Below, one piece after another: positions 34,055 to 42,587 of a DNA stretch of 53,013 bases; position 1 is the stretch's first letter; each line of letters starts with the position of its first letter. The position numbers and the translations under genes are program-made. The DNA is from Ensifer adhaerens (lineage in GTDB: Bacteria; Pseudomonadota; Alphaproteobacteria; Rhizobiales; Rhizobiaceae), in NCBI RefSeq assembly GCF_001270265.1, contig NZ_LGAP01000040.1, positions 1 through 53,013 on the forward strand, read 5' to 3'. Under the pieces are notes generated by a model. The model saw only the letters and a list, made by a program, of their open reading frames with translations, ran no database searches and had not been told where the DNA came from.

Positions 34055-35254
34055 TCAGTCCACTTCGCCGACGAACAACGTCTCGAACTTGCCGTCCTTG
34101 AACTCGGTCACCACCATCGGCACGGAGACCTGGCGCTTCTGGCCGAACGAGGTCGTGCCGACATATTTCAGCATGCCGTCCTTGGCGTAGGGATTGGGCG
34201 CGGAGAAGCTGTCGATGGTCTTCTTGAACTCGGCCACGTCGTCTATCGCCTTGGGGTTCGCCTTGAGCGTTTCGATGATGTATTCGAGCGCGTAGACCTT
34301 GGTGTTGGACTCATCATTATATTCGCCGAACTTCTTGGTGTAGCGTTCGATGAACTCCTCCATCAGTGGCGTACGGATCTCCGGGGTCGAAGCGCCGCCG
34401 ACGGAGATGAAGCCGTTGGCGAGTTCACCAGCGCCTTCCTGCAGCACGGTCGCGTCCTGCGCCGTTTCTGCCGAGATCAAGCCCTCATAGCCGAGTTCGC
34501 GTGCCGCGCGGATCAACAGCGGCGCATTGGCGGGGGCCACACCGGACAGGACGAGCAGATCCGGTTTCAGTTGGACGATCGGCGTCAGCACCGGTGTAAA
34601 GTCGCGTGTGTCGTTCTGGTAGGTATCGGTCTCGGCGACCACTTCCAGCCCGAGTTCCTTGGCTGCAGCGACGCCGCTGTCACGCTGGCTGATCGGGTCG
34701 GATTCGTTGGCGGCGATGAAAGCCACCTTCTTCACACTCTTGTTTTCCTTCAGATATTTGTAGATTGCCGGTCCGGACTGATAATTGGCGACCATGCCGA
34801 GGACCGCATTCGAGGCCGGTGCGACATAAAGCGATTTCGGGAAGGCGTAGGGGAAATAGATGATCCCCTTGGATTCCGCCACAGGACGAACGGCCGCCGC
34901 GCCGTCATCGACATTCGGTCCGACGACATAATGGATGCCTTCCTGTGCCATCTTCTCCATGCCGGCGATGGCCCGCTTGGGATCCTTCTGGTCGTCGAAG
35001 GTCACGATAGTGATGTTGTAGGTGTCGTCGCCGATCTTCACGCCGCCGGCCTCGTTGAGCCAATCTGCGCGCGTCTGCATCGAGCGGACGTTGGATGTAC
35101 CCCAGGCCGCGGCGGGACCGCTGGTCACGCCGACGAAGCCAATCTTGAGTTCCTTGTTCTCGGCTTGTGCGGGAAAGGTGCTTGCGACTGCAATTGCCAG
35201 GATCGAAACGGCGCCGAGCGCCAACGATTTCAATGTCGAGCGTCTGTTGATCAT
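34055..35254 (-). CDS. Liv/urea-type ABC transporter substrate-binding protein
   Basis: A 399-residue periplasmic protein of the LivK/AmiC-like family (Peripla_BP_6). MINRRSTLKSLALGAVSILA...FPAQA is a signal peptide with an RR near its start. The mature part begins ELKIGFVGVTSGPAAAWG and has DDQKDPKRAIAGMEKM and PNVDDGAAAVRPVAESKGI. Start 35254 has GGGGAG 4 nt upstream and gives a good signal sequence, so the longer in-frame start at 35302 is rejected. The ligand is not identifiable; the linked racemase hints at an amino-acid-derived amide or hydantoin. First gene of the operon. Confidence 0.92.
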   Translation of the reverse strand: MINRRSTLKSLALGAVSILAIAVASTFPAQAENKELKIGFVGVTSGPAAAWGTSNVRSMQTRADWLNEAGGVKIGDDTYNITIVTFDDQKDPKRAIAGMEKMAQEGIHYVVGPNVDDGAAAVRPVAESKGIIYFPYAFPKSLYVAPASNAVLGMVANYQSGPAIYKYLKENKSVKKVAFIAANESDPISQRDSGVAAAKELGLEVVAETDTYQNDTRDFTPVLTPIVQLKPDLLVLSGVAPANAPLLIRAARELGYEGLISAETAQDATVLQEGAGELANGFISVGGASTPEIRTPLMEEFIERYTKKFGEYNDESNTKVYALEYIIETLKANPKAIDDVAEFKKTIDSFSAPNPYAKDGMLKYVGTTSFGQKRQVSVPMVVTEFKDGKFETLFVGEVD

Positions 35255-35945
35255 CTCACTCCCCATTTTTGGCATCCGGCACGAAATGGCGCGGCGGATC
35301 ACAATAAGGAAACGCTAAAATAGTTTATTGTCAACATAATACGCAAGCATTGTATACGATGTGTGCGTGATGGACGGGCGTCGGCCGAGATGCCATCGGG
35401 CATGTGCTCGCGCGCTGCCCTGAGACGCACGCAGCACGTGTCCCATCCACAAAGCCGTAGGCTGGCTCTTCAAGAGCCTTCAGAGGTCGAGTGCCGCGCC
35501 GCTCCGTAAATCGCATTGTGCGATATGTCATGATCTGAGCGAGATGCCGCGAAATTGGTGTATGCAAAGCGGCCGTCCCGTCCGATAGGGGCCGCAATTG
35601 CAAGGTTTGCGGCTCGTTCCGCGCAAGGCAGCTGAATAGAACGGTGGAAGGCAGTTGGGCATCGCCACCGGTCACCAACAACATGTAGGCGGAGGTCCAC
35701 GCAACGATGAAGGGAGCCGATCCAGCGCATCGCGCGGATTGAACCGAGGAATAGCCGCGATCTCTTGCCCCGTCGAGAAGTTACGAGCTTTTTGGGGCTG
35801 GACCCTGGTGTCGACGCGCTGGCCGAAACAGCTGCAGGGTCAGCCGTAAAAGCCGCCGTCCTTAGCCGATGTCATGTCGTCGGGCACCAGGTCGCCGCCG
35901 ATGTCGTCGCGCTCATTGACTGCTACTCCGGCGGATCCGTTGGGA
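35255..35945. other. gene-poor stretch upstream of the Liv-type operon
   Basis: About 690 bases with no gene I can support on either strand. The AT-rich part around 35315-35360, which includes TTGTCAACATAATACGCAAG, is the probable promoter region of the leftward transporter operon. A TTGTATACGATGTGTGC stretch lies just behind it and could hold a GntR site, but no clear GntR consensus can be defined. Confidence 0.35.
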
Positions 35946-36173
35946 TCAAGCATCCTTGTCGAGCTCGGTTGCATTTCGAAGAGCGTCCTGCATCCTTGCG
36001 CGCCAACCGGTGCCGGATGCTTTGAACCAATCGACTACGTCGGTATCGACATTGAGGGTGAGTTTCGTCGTGGAACCGTCGGAGGGCAGAGTTTTCTTCT
36101 TAAGTGCTCGCGGACGTTCCAGAACCTGCTGCACCAAGTCGCCGGTAGCTCGTGTGGAAACTACTTTAGCCAT
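35946..36173 (-). CDS. orphan BrnA-like antitoxin
   Basis: A 75-residue protein. The C-terminal half, TKLTLNVDTDVVDWFKASG-TGWRARMQDALRNA, matches the ribbon-helix-helix pattern of BrnA antitoxins (LNVDxDVVxWFKxxGxGxxxRMxxxLR). The N-terminal half is basic and disordered. No BrnT toxin is found upstream or downstream on either strand, where brnT normally precedes brnA. It may be a relic or may counter a toxin elsewhere. AAGG lies just before the ATG. From 36174 to 36415 there is nothing else recognisable. Confidence 0.65.
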   Translation of the reverse strand: MAKVVSTRATGDLVQQVLERPRALKKKTLPSDGSTTKLTLNVDTDVVDWFKASGTGWRARMQDALRNATELDKDA

Positions 36174-36415
36174 ATGCCAGCCTTATGCTGTTCTGCATGG
36201 TCATGCCTCCGCCTAACTGGCTTATCATTTCTTGCCTCGTGCGACCACACGTTATTCGACCATCACCTGCTGGACGTAGTCATCCTGCCAAGCTGTTGTG
36301 TTCCAAGCGCGTAAAGCGCGTCCTGGGCGGACCCACGATAGCCTCCTACTTGTGTTCGCGATCGATGACAGCTTTCGAAGCATTGCGTTTCTGTTGTTAG
36401 ATCGGGTCCGGTACG

Positions 36416-37312
36416 TCAGCCGGCGGGGACGTATTTTCTCCAGCCATGCTCGCTGCGAAAGCCCAACACTTCACGGGCCTTCCGGTTCGACAGCAGCGTC
36501 TCGAATTCGCCGAGTTCCCGCTTGAGCGGCACGCCCGGATAGAAACGGTCGATTAGTTCGCGGGTCGGCAGATCGGAAGAGGTGTCATCGCTGGCTGCGT
36601 TGAAGATCTGGAACCCCAGCCCATCCTTCTCCACCGCGCGAAGCGTGATCTGACCGAGGTCGCGCGCATCGATGTAGCTCCACGCGATGCGCTTGCGGAA
36701 GCCCGGATTTGCGAACCATCTGGGAAACAATTCGTACTCATGCGGTTCAATGACGTTGCCGATGCGCAAGGCGTAGATGTCGATGCCGCTGCGCAGGGCG
36801 AAGGCGCGTGCCGTCTGTTCGTTGACGACCTTCGACAAGGCATAGCTGTCCATCGGGTCGACATCGTATTCCTCATCGAGCGGAAAGTATGCGGGGCTGC
36901 GGGGCTCGTTGGCGAAGACGAGACCGTAGGTCGTCTCGCTGGATGCGATGACGACCTTGCGGATACCCAGTTTCGCGGCCGCTTCAATGACGTTGTAGGT
37001 GCCGAGTGCGTTGACGCGGAAAAGTTCGTTGTCGGGAGCGATCATGATGCGCGGAATGGCGGCAAAGTGTACGACGGCGTCGATCGGCTGCGGCCTCAAG
37101 GATGGGTCGAACTCGTGCAGCCCGGTGTAGCTCGACAAGGCGTTGAAGACTTGCCCGCTATCGGTGATATCGGTGATGAGCGTCCTGACGTTCGGGTTGT
37201 CAAGCGGTCGGGTGTCGAGATTGAGCACCTGGTGACCTCGTTCGACGAGATATTGCACGACATGGCGGCCGGCTTTGCCGCTGCCCCCGGTGAAGATGAT
37301 CCTCTTTGTCAT
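36416..37312 (-). CDS. NAD-dependent epimerase/dehydratase family protein (extended SDR)
   Basis: A 298-residue extended SDR. The Rossmann motif FTGGSGKAGRHVVQYL is at the N-terminus, VVHFAAIPR marks the following strand, and the active site is SSETTYG with YALSK (Tyr-x-x-x-Lys) near residue 140. The short length and the Thr/Ser-rich active site resemble uronate-dehydrogenase-like or sugar-lactone-forming SDRs rather than UDP-sugar epimerases. Start 37312 has GAGAG upstream; a longer in-frame start is rejected because it overlaps the divergent gene. It belongs to a sugar-uptake cluster; substrate unknown. Confidence 0.85.
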   Translation of the reverse strand: MTKRIIFTGGSGKAGRHVVQYLVERGHQVLNLDTRPLDNPNVRTLITDITDSGQVFNALSSYTGLHEFDPSLRPQPIDAVVHFAAIPRIMIAPDNELFRVNALGTYNVIEAAAKLGIRKVVIASSETTYGLVFANEPRSPAYFPLDEEYDVDPMDSYALSKVVNEQTARAFALRSGIDIYALRIGNVIEPHEYELFPRWFANPGFRKRIAWSYIDARDLGQITLRAVEKDGLGFQIFNAASDDTSSDLPTRELIDRFYPGVPLKRELGEFETLLSNRKAREVLGFRSEHGWRKYVPAG

Positions 37313-37460
37313 TCTGCTCTCCACATTTTGCGAGATCGGTAGATAGTGTCTGTCGGCAGGCCGAAGAGAATTGGCCCGCCCATTGGCAAAGGCCACCCGA
37401 GCGGCCGGCCGGCGGAAGCGACCCGGTGTAGCTGTCGAAAGGCCACGGAACGAGGGGCGA

Positions 37461-38393
37461 ATGATGAGCAGCAAAATGGATGCGGGCGAACGGATCGGAT
37501 TTATCGGCATCGGCCTCATGGGGCACGGCATCGCCAAGAACATCGTCGAGAACGGCTATCCGCTTACCTTTCTCGGACGCAGCAAGCGGGCGCCGGCGGA
37601 GGATCTCGTCGCCCGGGGCGCCGTCGAGGTTTCGACGCCGCGCGACGTTGCGGTCCGCTCGACGGTCGTCTTCCTCTGCGTAACGGGCTCGCGTGAAGTC
37701 GAAGCGATCATCCGCGGCGGCGAGGGCCTGAAGTCGGCTATGCGCCCCGGTTCCGTGATCGTCGACTGCTCGACATCCGACCCAGGCTCGACGCTTGTGC
37801 TCGCCCAAGAACTCGGCGAATGCGATGTCGGCTACGTCGATGCGCCCCTGAGCCGGACCCCGAAGGAAGCCTGGGCCGGAACGCTCGACACGATGGTGGG
37901 CGCTTCCGACGAACTCTTCGCGCGCGTCAAGCCGATACTCGATACCTGGGCCGGGCGCATCGTTCATGTCGGAGAGACTGGCGACGGGCACCGCGTGAAG
38001 TTGCTCAACAATTTCATCTCGCTCGGCTACGCGGCGCTTTATTCCGAAGCGTTGGCGCTGGCAAAGAAGGTGGGCATCTCGCCAGCGTGCTTCGACAGCA
38101 TCATCCGCGACGGCCGCATGGATTGCGGCTTCTACCAGACCTTCATGCGTTGGACGCTGGAGGGGGATCGTGATGCGCATAAGTTCTCCCTCGCCAATGC
38201 GCTCAAGGACCTGACCTACCTCGAGTCGATGGCTCACGCGGTCGGCATGGCAAACCCGCTCGGCAACGCCGCGAAGAATGCTTTCGCCGGCGCCGTCGCC
38301 GCCGGTGCCGCTGATCAATACGTTCCGATGCTGGCGACGCATGTCGCTCGCGTCAACGGGGTCGACCTGACACCGCCCGCGCCAGCGCCATAA
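37461..38393 (+). CDS. 3-hydroxyisobutyrate dehydrogenase-family NAD(P) oxidoreductase
   Basis: A 310-residue beta-hydroxyacid dehydrogenase. It has the N-terminal Rossmann motif IGFIGIGLMGHGIAKNI, VDCSTSDPGST, the substrate loop DAPLSRTPKEAWAGTLDTMVG (in place of the usual DAPVSGG) and the catalytic lysine in GHRVKLLNNF. Family members oxidise 3-hydroxyisobutyrate, tartronate semialdehyde or related sugar acids. ATG ATG at 37461/37464 with GAGGGG upstream. It is divergent from the SDR gene and lies in the sugar cluster, so a hydroxy sugar acid substrate is likely. Confidence 0.9.
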   Translation: MMSSKMDAGERIGFIGIGLMGHGIAKNIVENGYPLTFLGRSKRAPAEDLVARGAVEVSTPRDVAVRSTVVFLCVTGSREVEAIIRGGEGLKSAMRPGSVIVDCSTSDPGSTLVLAQELGECDVGYVDAPLSRTPKEAWAGTLDTMVGASDELFARVKPILDTWAGRIVHVGETGDGHRVKLLNNFISLGYAALYSEALALAKKVGISPACFDSIIRDGRMDCGFYQTFMRWTLEGDRDAHKFSLANALKDLTYLESMAHAVGMANPLGNAAKNAFAGAVAAGAADQYVPMLATHVARVNGVDLTPPAPAP

Positions 38394-38465
38394 AGTCGCT
38401 GCGCGGGCTCTGCCGAATATGAAGACTTTGTCCGGGCGCCCGCGACCGGGGCCCTGACGAGACCG

Positions 38466-39455
38466 TCACTTCTGGATGCACGTGTCGACTGTGTCCTTGG
38501 TGCATTCATCAAGACCGGTGAACACCGGATCTTCCACCGGCTTGCCGGCGATCAGGTCCAGCATGACAGACGGCGCCTTGTAGCCCATTTCGAACGGGCG
38601 CTGCCCGACGAGAGCCGTCACCAGCCCTTCACGCGCGATGGCCACCTCGTCACCGATCGTGTCGGCGGCGCCGATGACGAATTCGTTCTTGGCAATCTTT
38701 TCCGCGATCGGTTTGAACAGATCGCGATAGGGTTGCGGTGCGCCGAACAGCGGCCAGCCACCCATGATGCCGAAGGCATCGAGGTCCGGATTGGCGGCGA
38801 GAATATCCGTCATCGCCTGCACGCCCTTGGCGCCGTCGTCATTGGTGAAGACCGGGCAGCCTGCAACTTCCGTCCAGCCTCCCTCGCCCTTCAGTTCCGC
38901 CAGTCCCTCCTGACCGGTCAACGTGTCGCGCATGCCCTGGGCTCGGCGCAGAATGTTGTCTGCCCCGGGATTGCCTTCGATCGTGCAGATCTTTCCGCCA
39001 CTCGGCTTGGCCTTCTTGATGTATTCACCGATCCGTGCGCCCATCAGGTAGTTGTCGGTTCCCAGATAGGTCTTGCGCAGGGCCGAGTCCTCCTTGGCGA
39101 GGTCTGCGTCGAGCGTCATGACCGGGATCGTCGGGTTTGCGGTCTTCAGCGTCTGAGCGATGAGTTTGGCATTGGAGGGCGAAATGGCGATTGCAGCCGT
39201 GTCGGCCTTGCCGAGCATGTCCTGAACGATCTGCGCTTCGCCCGCCTCGTCGGACGTCGAGGCCGGGCCGGTATAGAAGCACTCATACTCGGAATCCGGA
39301 TTTTCCTTGTTCCATTTCTGGCAACCCTGGTTGATCGCTTCGAAGAATGGGTTGTCGAGGCCTTTCACGACGATGACGAGCTGCTTCTTGGCCAGTGCCT
39401 GACCGGCACAGAGCGCCAGGACGGCAACGGCGGCCAGCAATATTGTCTTTCTCAT
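38466..39455 (-). CDS. sugar ABC transporter substrate-binding protein (ribose/fructose type)
   Basis: A 329-residue periplasmic protein with signal peptide MRKTILLAAVAVLALCAGQALA and a type I sugar-binding fold (Peripla_BP_4). VVKGLDNPFFEAINQGCQKW, ISPSNAKLIAQTL, MTLDADLAKEDSALRKTYLGTDNYLMG and the late GAADTIGDEVAIAREGLVTALVGQRPFEMG are typical of FrcB/RbsB relatives. Cys occurs in the mature protein (four visible), unusual for this family and able to form disulfides. Start 39455 has GGGAGG upstream. It faces away from its ATPase and permease genes, which lie beyond the SDR gene. Confidence 0.9.
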   Translation of the reverse strand: MRKTILLAAVAVLALCAGQALAKKQLVIVVKGLDNPFFEAINQGCQKWNKENPDSEYECFYTGPASTSDEAGEAQIVQDMLGKADTAAIAISPSNAKLIAQTLKTANPTIPVMTLDADLAKEDSALRKTYLGTDNYLMGARIGEYIKKAKPSGGKICTIEGNPGADNILRRAQGMRDTLTGQEGLAELKGEGGWTEVAGCPVFTNDDGAKGVQAMTDILAANPDLDAFGIMGGWPLFGAPQPYRDLFKPIAEKIAKNEFVIGAADTIGDEVAIAREGLVTALVGQRPFEMGYKAPSVMLDLIAGKPVEDPVFTGLDECTKDTVDTCIQK

Positions 39456-39502
39456 TCTTTCCTCCCGTTGAACAAGCGGACAGCATCTGTCCGCGGCACA
39501 AA

Positions 39503-40483
39503 TCAACCCGGATACCAGACAACACGAGGATCGTTCGGCGGACGCTCGTATTGCCAGGCCGAGTCGATAAGCTTTTCGAGATCGTAGTCAGGGCGCCAGT
39601 CCAGAAGGTACTTCGCCTTGCTGTTGTCCATCCAATTGGAGTGGAAGGCGCTCGGAACGTCGACCGAGCCGAGGCCGCGCGTGCGTGCGAGGTAGCTTGC
39701 GACCTCGCCATAGTCGACCGGGCGGTCCATCGATATGTTGAAGAGTTGCCGTTCGGCGTGCGGGTTGTCGATCGCCTTGAGGATCGCCGAGACCAGGTCG
39801 CCGACATGCACGAAATTGCGTTTGAGCGGCCGGCCATCGGCATCACGCAGGAGCGGCACGGTGCCGGCCTCGGCGTATCGTCGCGCTTCTGCGGGCGCAA
39901 AAAAGGTCTTCCAGTCGGGGGCGCCGAAAACATCGTCGCCGAACGACAATGTCTGTTTGAAGTCGTCCTTCTCCATGATCCACGGCGCACGCAGGCAGCA
40001 ACCGTTCGTGCCATATTGAACCACGTACTGCTCGAGCATCACTTCCTCGAGGACCTTCGACAGCGCGTAGCAACCGGGATAGGCGCGGTGCGGCGTCTTC
40101 TCCGTCACGGGACCATCGTGGCGGTAGAAGAAATGGCCGATCGCCGCGTCCCCACCGATGAGGATGAACTGGCGTGCGGAAGGACTGGTCCGGAACGCCT
40201 CGAGCAGCCAGAACAATCCCTTGATCGTGATGTCCATGACAGCGTCGGGCGTTTCCTTGCAGGTGGCGAGGTGCACGACATGGGTGACGCCCTTCATTGC
40301 CGCTTCGGCGACTTCGCGGTCGGCGATCGTCCCGCAGACCACGTCCAGCCGCTCTGACGGATCGAGCAAGCGATTGTGGCAGAGCGCACGGATCTGCGCC
40401 TGCGAAAAAAGCGGATGGTCAAGCAGCCCCGCGATGAGGTTCCGCCCGACCTTGCCCGTTGCACCGGTGACAAGGATCAGCAT
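39503..40483 (-). CDS. NAD-dependent epimerase/dehydratase family protein (second SDR)
   Basis: A 326-residue extended SDR with LVTGATGKVGRNLIAGLL at the N-terminus, THVVHLAT, and the Tyr-x-x-x-Lys pair in CYALSKVLEE. The C-terminal part (NFVHVGDLVSAILKAIDN, LFNISMDRPVDYGEVASYL) is of the GDP/UDP-sugar epimerase type. Start 40483 has GGAGG 5 nt upstream. It precedes the binding-protein gene on the - strand (47 nt apart) and is divergent from the transporter ATPase gene. The two SDRs of the cluster are clearly different proteins. Confidence 0.87.
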   Translation of the reverse strand: MLILVTGATGKVGRNLIAGLLDHPLFSQAQIRALCHNRLLDPSERLDVVCGTIADREVAEAAMKGVTHVVHLATCKETPDAVMDITIKGLFWLLEAFRTSPSARQFILIGGDAAIGHFFYRHDGPVTEKTPHRAYPGCYALSKVLEEVMLEQYVVQYGTNGCCLRAPWIMEKDDFKQTLSFGDDVFGAPDWKTFFAPAEARRYAEAGTVPLLRDADGRPLKRNFVHVGDLVSAILKAIDNPHAERQLFNISMDRPVDYGEVASYLARTRGLGSVDVPSAFHSNWMDNSKAKYLLDWRPDYDLEKLIDSAWQYERPPNDPRVVWYPG

Positions 40484-40671
40484 GCTCGCCTCCAACCGAT
40501 AGCTAATATACAGGGCAACGTCTATTTGTCATACAAAACAGTTGCTCGGCAAAGGACGTCATTGACGCCTTCATAAGGATTTGCGTAAATAAGATGTCGA
40601 CCGCTGGGTGAAGACCGAGGAACGATCGCGCCCCTTGGCGTACCGGCGCGCTTCGGGAGGCGAGACGGCTG

Positions 40672-41412
40672 GTGGCGATACTCGAGCTTACCAACATTTC
40701 CAAACACTTCGGCGCCATCCAGGCGGTCAACGACGTTTCGATTTCACTGGAAGCGGGGCAGGTGGTTGGCCTCATGGGAGACAATGGCGCCGGCAAGTCG
40801 ACGCTGGTCAAAATGATTGCCGGGAACTACCGCCCAAGCCAGGGCACGATACGGCTCGACGGCAGCGAAATCGTGCTGCATCGGCCGATAGAGGCGCGAC
40901 AGCACGGCATTGAAATCGTTCACCAGGACCTGGCGCTCTGCAATAATCTTACGGCGGCGGCGAACGTTTTCCTTGGGCGCGAGCTGAGGCGCGGCTTCGG
41001 CCCTTTGCGTGTGCTGGACTACAAGGCGATGTACAGACGCGCAGGAGAAATCTTCAGGGAGCTCCGATCCGAAACCCGCCCCCGCGATCTCGTCAGGCAA
41101 ATGTCCGGCGGGCAGAGGCAGGCGGTCGCGATCGCGCGAACGATGATCTCCGAGGCAAAGATCGTGCTCATGGACGAACCGACGGCCGCCATTTCGGTGC
41201 GCCAGGTTGCCGAGGTGCTGCATCTGATCCGAGAACTGCGCGACCGCGGCATTGCGGTCGTGCTCATCAGCCATCGCATGCCGGACGTTTTTGATGTCGC
41301 CGATCGCGTCGTCGTCATGCGGCGCGGCCGAAAGGTCGCCGACAAGCCTATCGCGCAGACGTCGCCCGAAGAAGTGACGGGATTGATTACCGGCGCCATC
41401 GAAAGAGGATGA
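40672..41412 (+). CDS. sugar ABC transporter ATP-binding protein, single-domain (FrcA-like)
   Basis: A 246-residue ATPase with one nucleotide-binding domain, as in rhizobial FrcA, unlike the double-domain RbsA. It has Walker A GDNGAGKST, Q-loop HQDLALCNNL, signature MSGGQRQAVAIARTM, Walker B IVLMDEPTAAI and H-loop LISHRM. The start is GTG 40672 with GGGAGG 11 nt upstream. The permease gene follows after 37 nt, and the binding protein is encoded nearby on the other strand. Confidence 0.92.
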   Translation: MAILELTNISKHFGAIQAVNDVSISLEAGQVVGLMGDNGAGKSTLVKMIAGNYRPSQGTIRLDGSEIVLHRPIEARQHGIEIVHQDLALCNNLTAAANVFLGRELRRGFGPLRVLDYKAMYRRAGEIFRELRSETRPRDLVRQMSGGQRQAVAIARTMISEAKIVLMDEPTAAISVRQVAEVLHLIRELRDRGIAVVLISHRMPDVFDVADRVVVMRRGRKVADKPIAQTSPEEVTGLITGAIERG

Positions 41413-41449
41413 GCGCAGGTTATGCCGCCTTGGAGGAATGCGAGGGACA

Positions 41450-42448
41450 ATGGCAACGACGCTCGACCAGACAATCGCTCAGAAACAACGCACGCTGGGC
41501 GCTGCAATCCTCGCCAACCAGACCTTCTGGGTGTTGCTCGCAGTCGTGCTGGCATGCATCTTCCTCTCTTTCGCGACAGATTCGTTCGCGACGGCGAAGA
41601 ACCTTTACAACATCACCCGCAACACCACCTTCGTCGCAATCATTGCCCTCGGCATGACCTTGGTTATCATCACCGGGGGCATCGACCTGTCGGTAGGGTC
41701 GGTGTTGTGCCTATGCAGCATGGTCCTCGCGGTGGTCATGCATTCCGGCTACAGCATCGAGGTCGGGATTGCCGCTTCGGTGGCAACGGCGCTCCTCATC
41801 GGTGCTTTCAACGGTGTGCTCATCGCCTATGTCGGCTTTCCCCCTTTCGTGGTCACGCTCGGTATGCTTTCGATCGCGCGAAGTCTGGCGATGGTCGCGT
41901 CCAACAACACGGTCGTTTTTCAGTTCGGTCCGGACCACGATAAACTGCTCGCTCTTGGCGGCGGGGCCTGGCTGTTCGGCATCGCCAACCCGGTGATCTA
42001 CATGATCGTGCTGGCCCTGCTGACCGGTTTCGTCCTTCGGTGGACGAGGCTCGGCCGTTACATCTACGCCATCGGCGGCAACGAACAGGCGGCAACTGCC
42101 ACCGGTATTCCCGTGCGCTTGATAAAAGTCGGCGTCTATATGATTTCGGCCCTTTCAGCCGGCGTTGCCGGCATCATCCAGACCGGCTGGCTCGGAGCGG
42201 TGACGACCAATATCGGCGCGGGCATGGAACTGCAGGTCATCGCAGCGGCGGTGATCGGCGGCGCCAACCTTGCCGGCGGCGTCGGCACGGCCTTTGGTGC
42301 ACTGGTCGGCGCGGCGCTCATCGAGGTGATCCGCAATAGCCTCGGGCTGCTCGGCATCAACGCCTTCTGGCAGGGAGCGTTCATTGGTGGAGCGACTATC
42401 CTTGCGGTCCTGTTCGACCGCATCCGCAATTTCCGGCAGACCGAGTAG
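41450..42448 (+). CDS. sugar ABC transporter permease (RbsC/FrcC-like)
   Basis: A 332-residue permease with about eight to ten helices (BPD_transp_2). It shows FATAKNLYNITRNTTFVAIIALGMTLVIITGGIDLSVGSV, the ribose-permease hallmark, VGFPPFVVTLGMLSIARSLAM and the cytoplasmic loop TRLGRYIYAIGGNEQAATATGIPV. An ATG at 41438 in frame follows GGAGG too closely; ATG 41450 (MATTLDQ) is preferred. Forms an importer with the preceding ATPase and the - strand binding protein. The short gap to the next gene (42449-42587) shows nothing notable. Confidence 0.93.
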   Translation: MATTLDQTIAQKQRTLGAAILANQTFWVLLAVVLACIFLSFATDSFATAKNLYNITRNTTFVAIIALGMTLVIITGGIDLSVGSVLCLCSMVLAVVMHSGYSIEVGIAASVATALLIGAFNGVLIAYVGFPPFVVTLGMLSIARSLAMVASNNTVVFQFGPDHDKLLALGGGAWLFGIANPVIYMIVLALLTGFVLRWTRLGRYIYAIGGNEQAATATGIPVRLIKVGVYMISALSAGVAGIIQTGWLGAVTTNIGAGMELQVIAAAVIGGANLAGGVGTAFGALVGAALIEVIRNSLGLLGINAFWQGAFIGGATILAVLFDRIRNFRQTE

Positions 42449-42587
42449 CTCCCCGATTTCACGGAGCCTAATGGCGCAGCCCAACGCGTGAAATTCGGAG
42501 ATCAGGTGCAGCAGATACTTCACCTTGTTCGTCTAACGCAGACAGTCAGAAGCCGAAGCAACCTTCTTGCTCGAGCGCGTCCTACGC

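Noticed and set aside
35265-35330. Sigma-54/NifA-type promoters near nuo and transporter genes
   Set aside because: No TGGCA-N7-TTGC type pair with proper spacing was found in the intergenic regions examined.
36185-36415. A BrnT toxin gene upstream of the BrnA-like gene
   Set aside because: All frames on the - strand are interrupted and none shows the BrnT pattern (FEWDxxKxxxNxxKHG).
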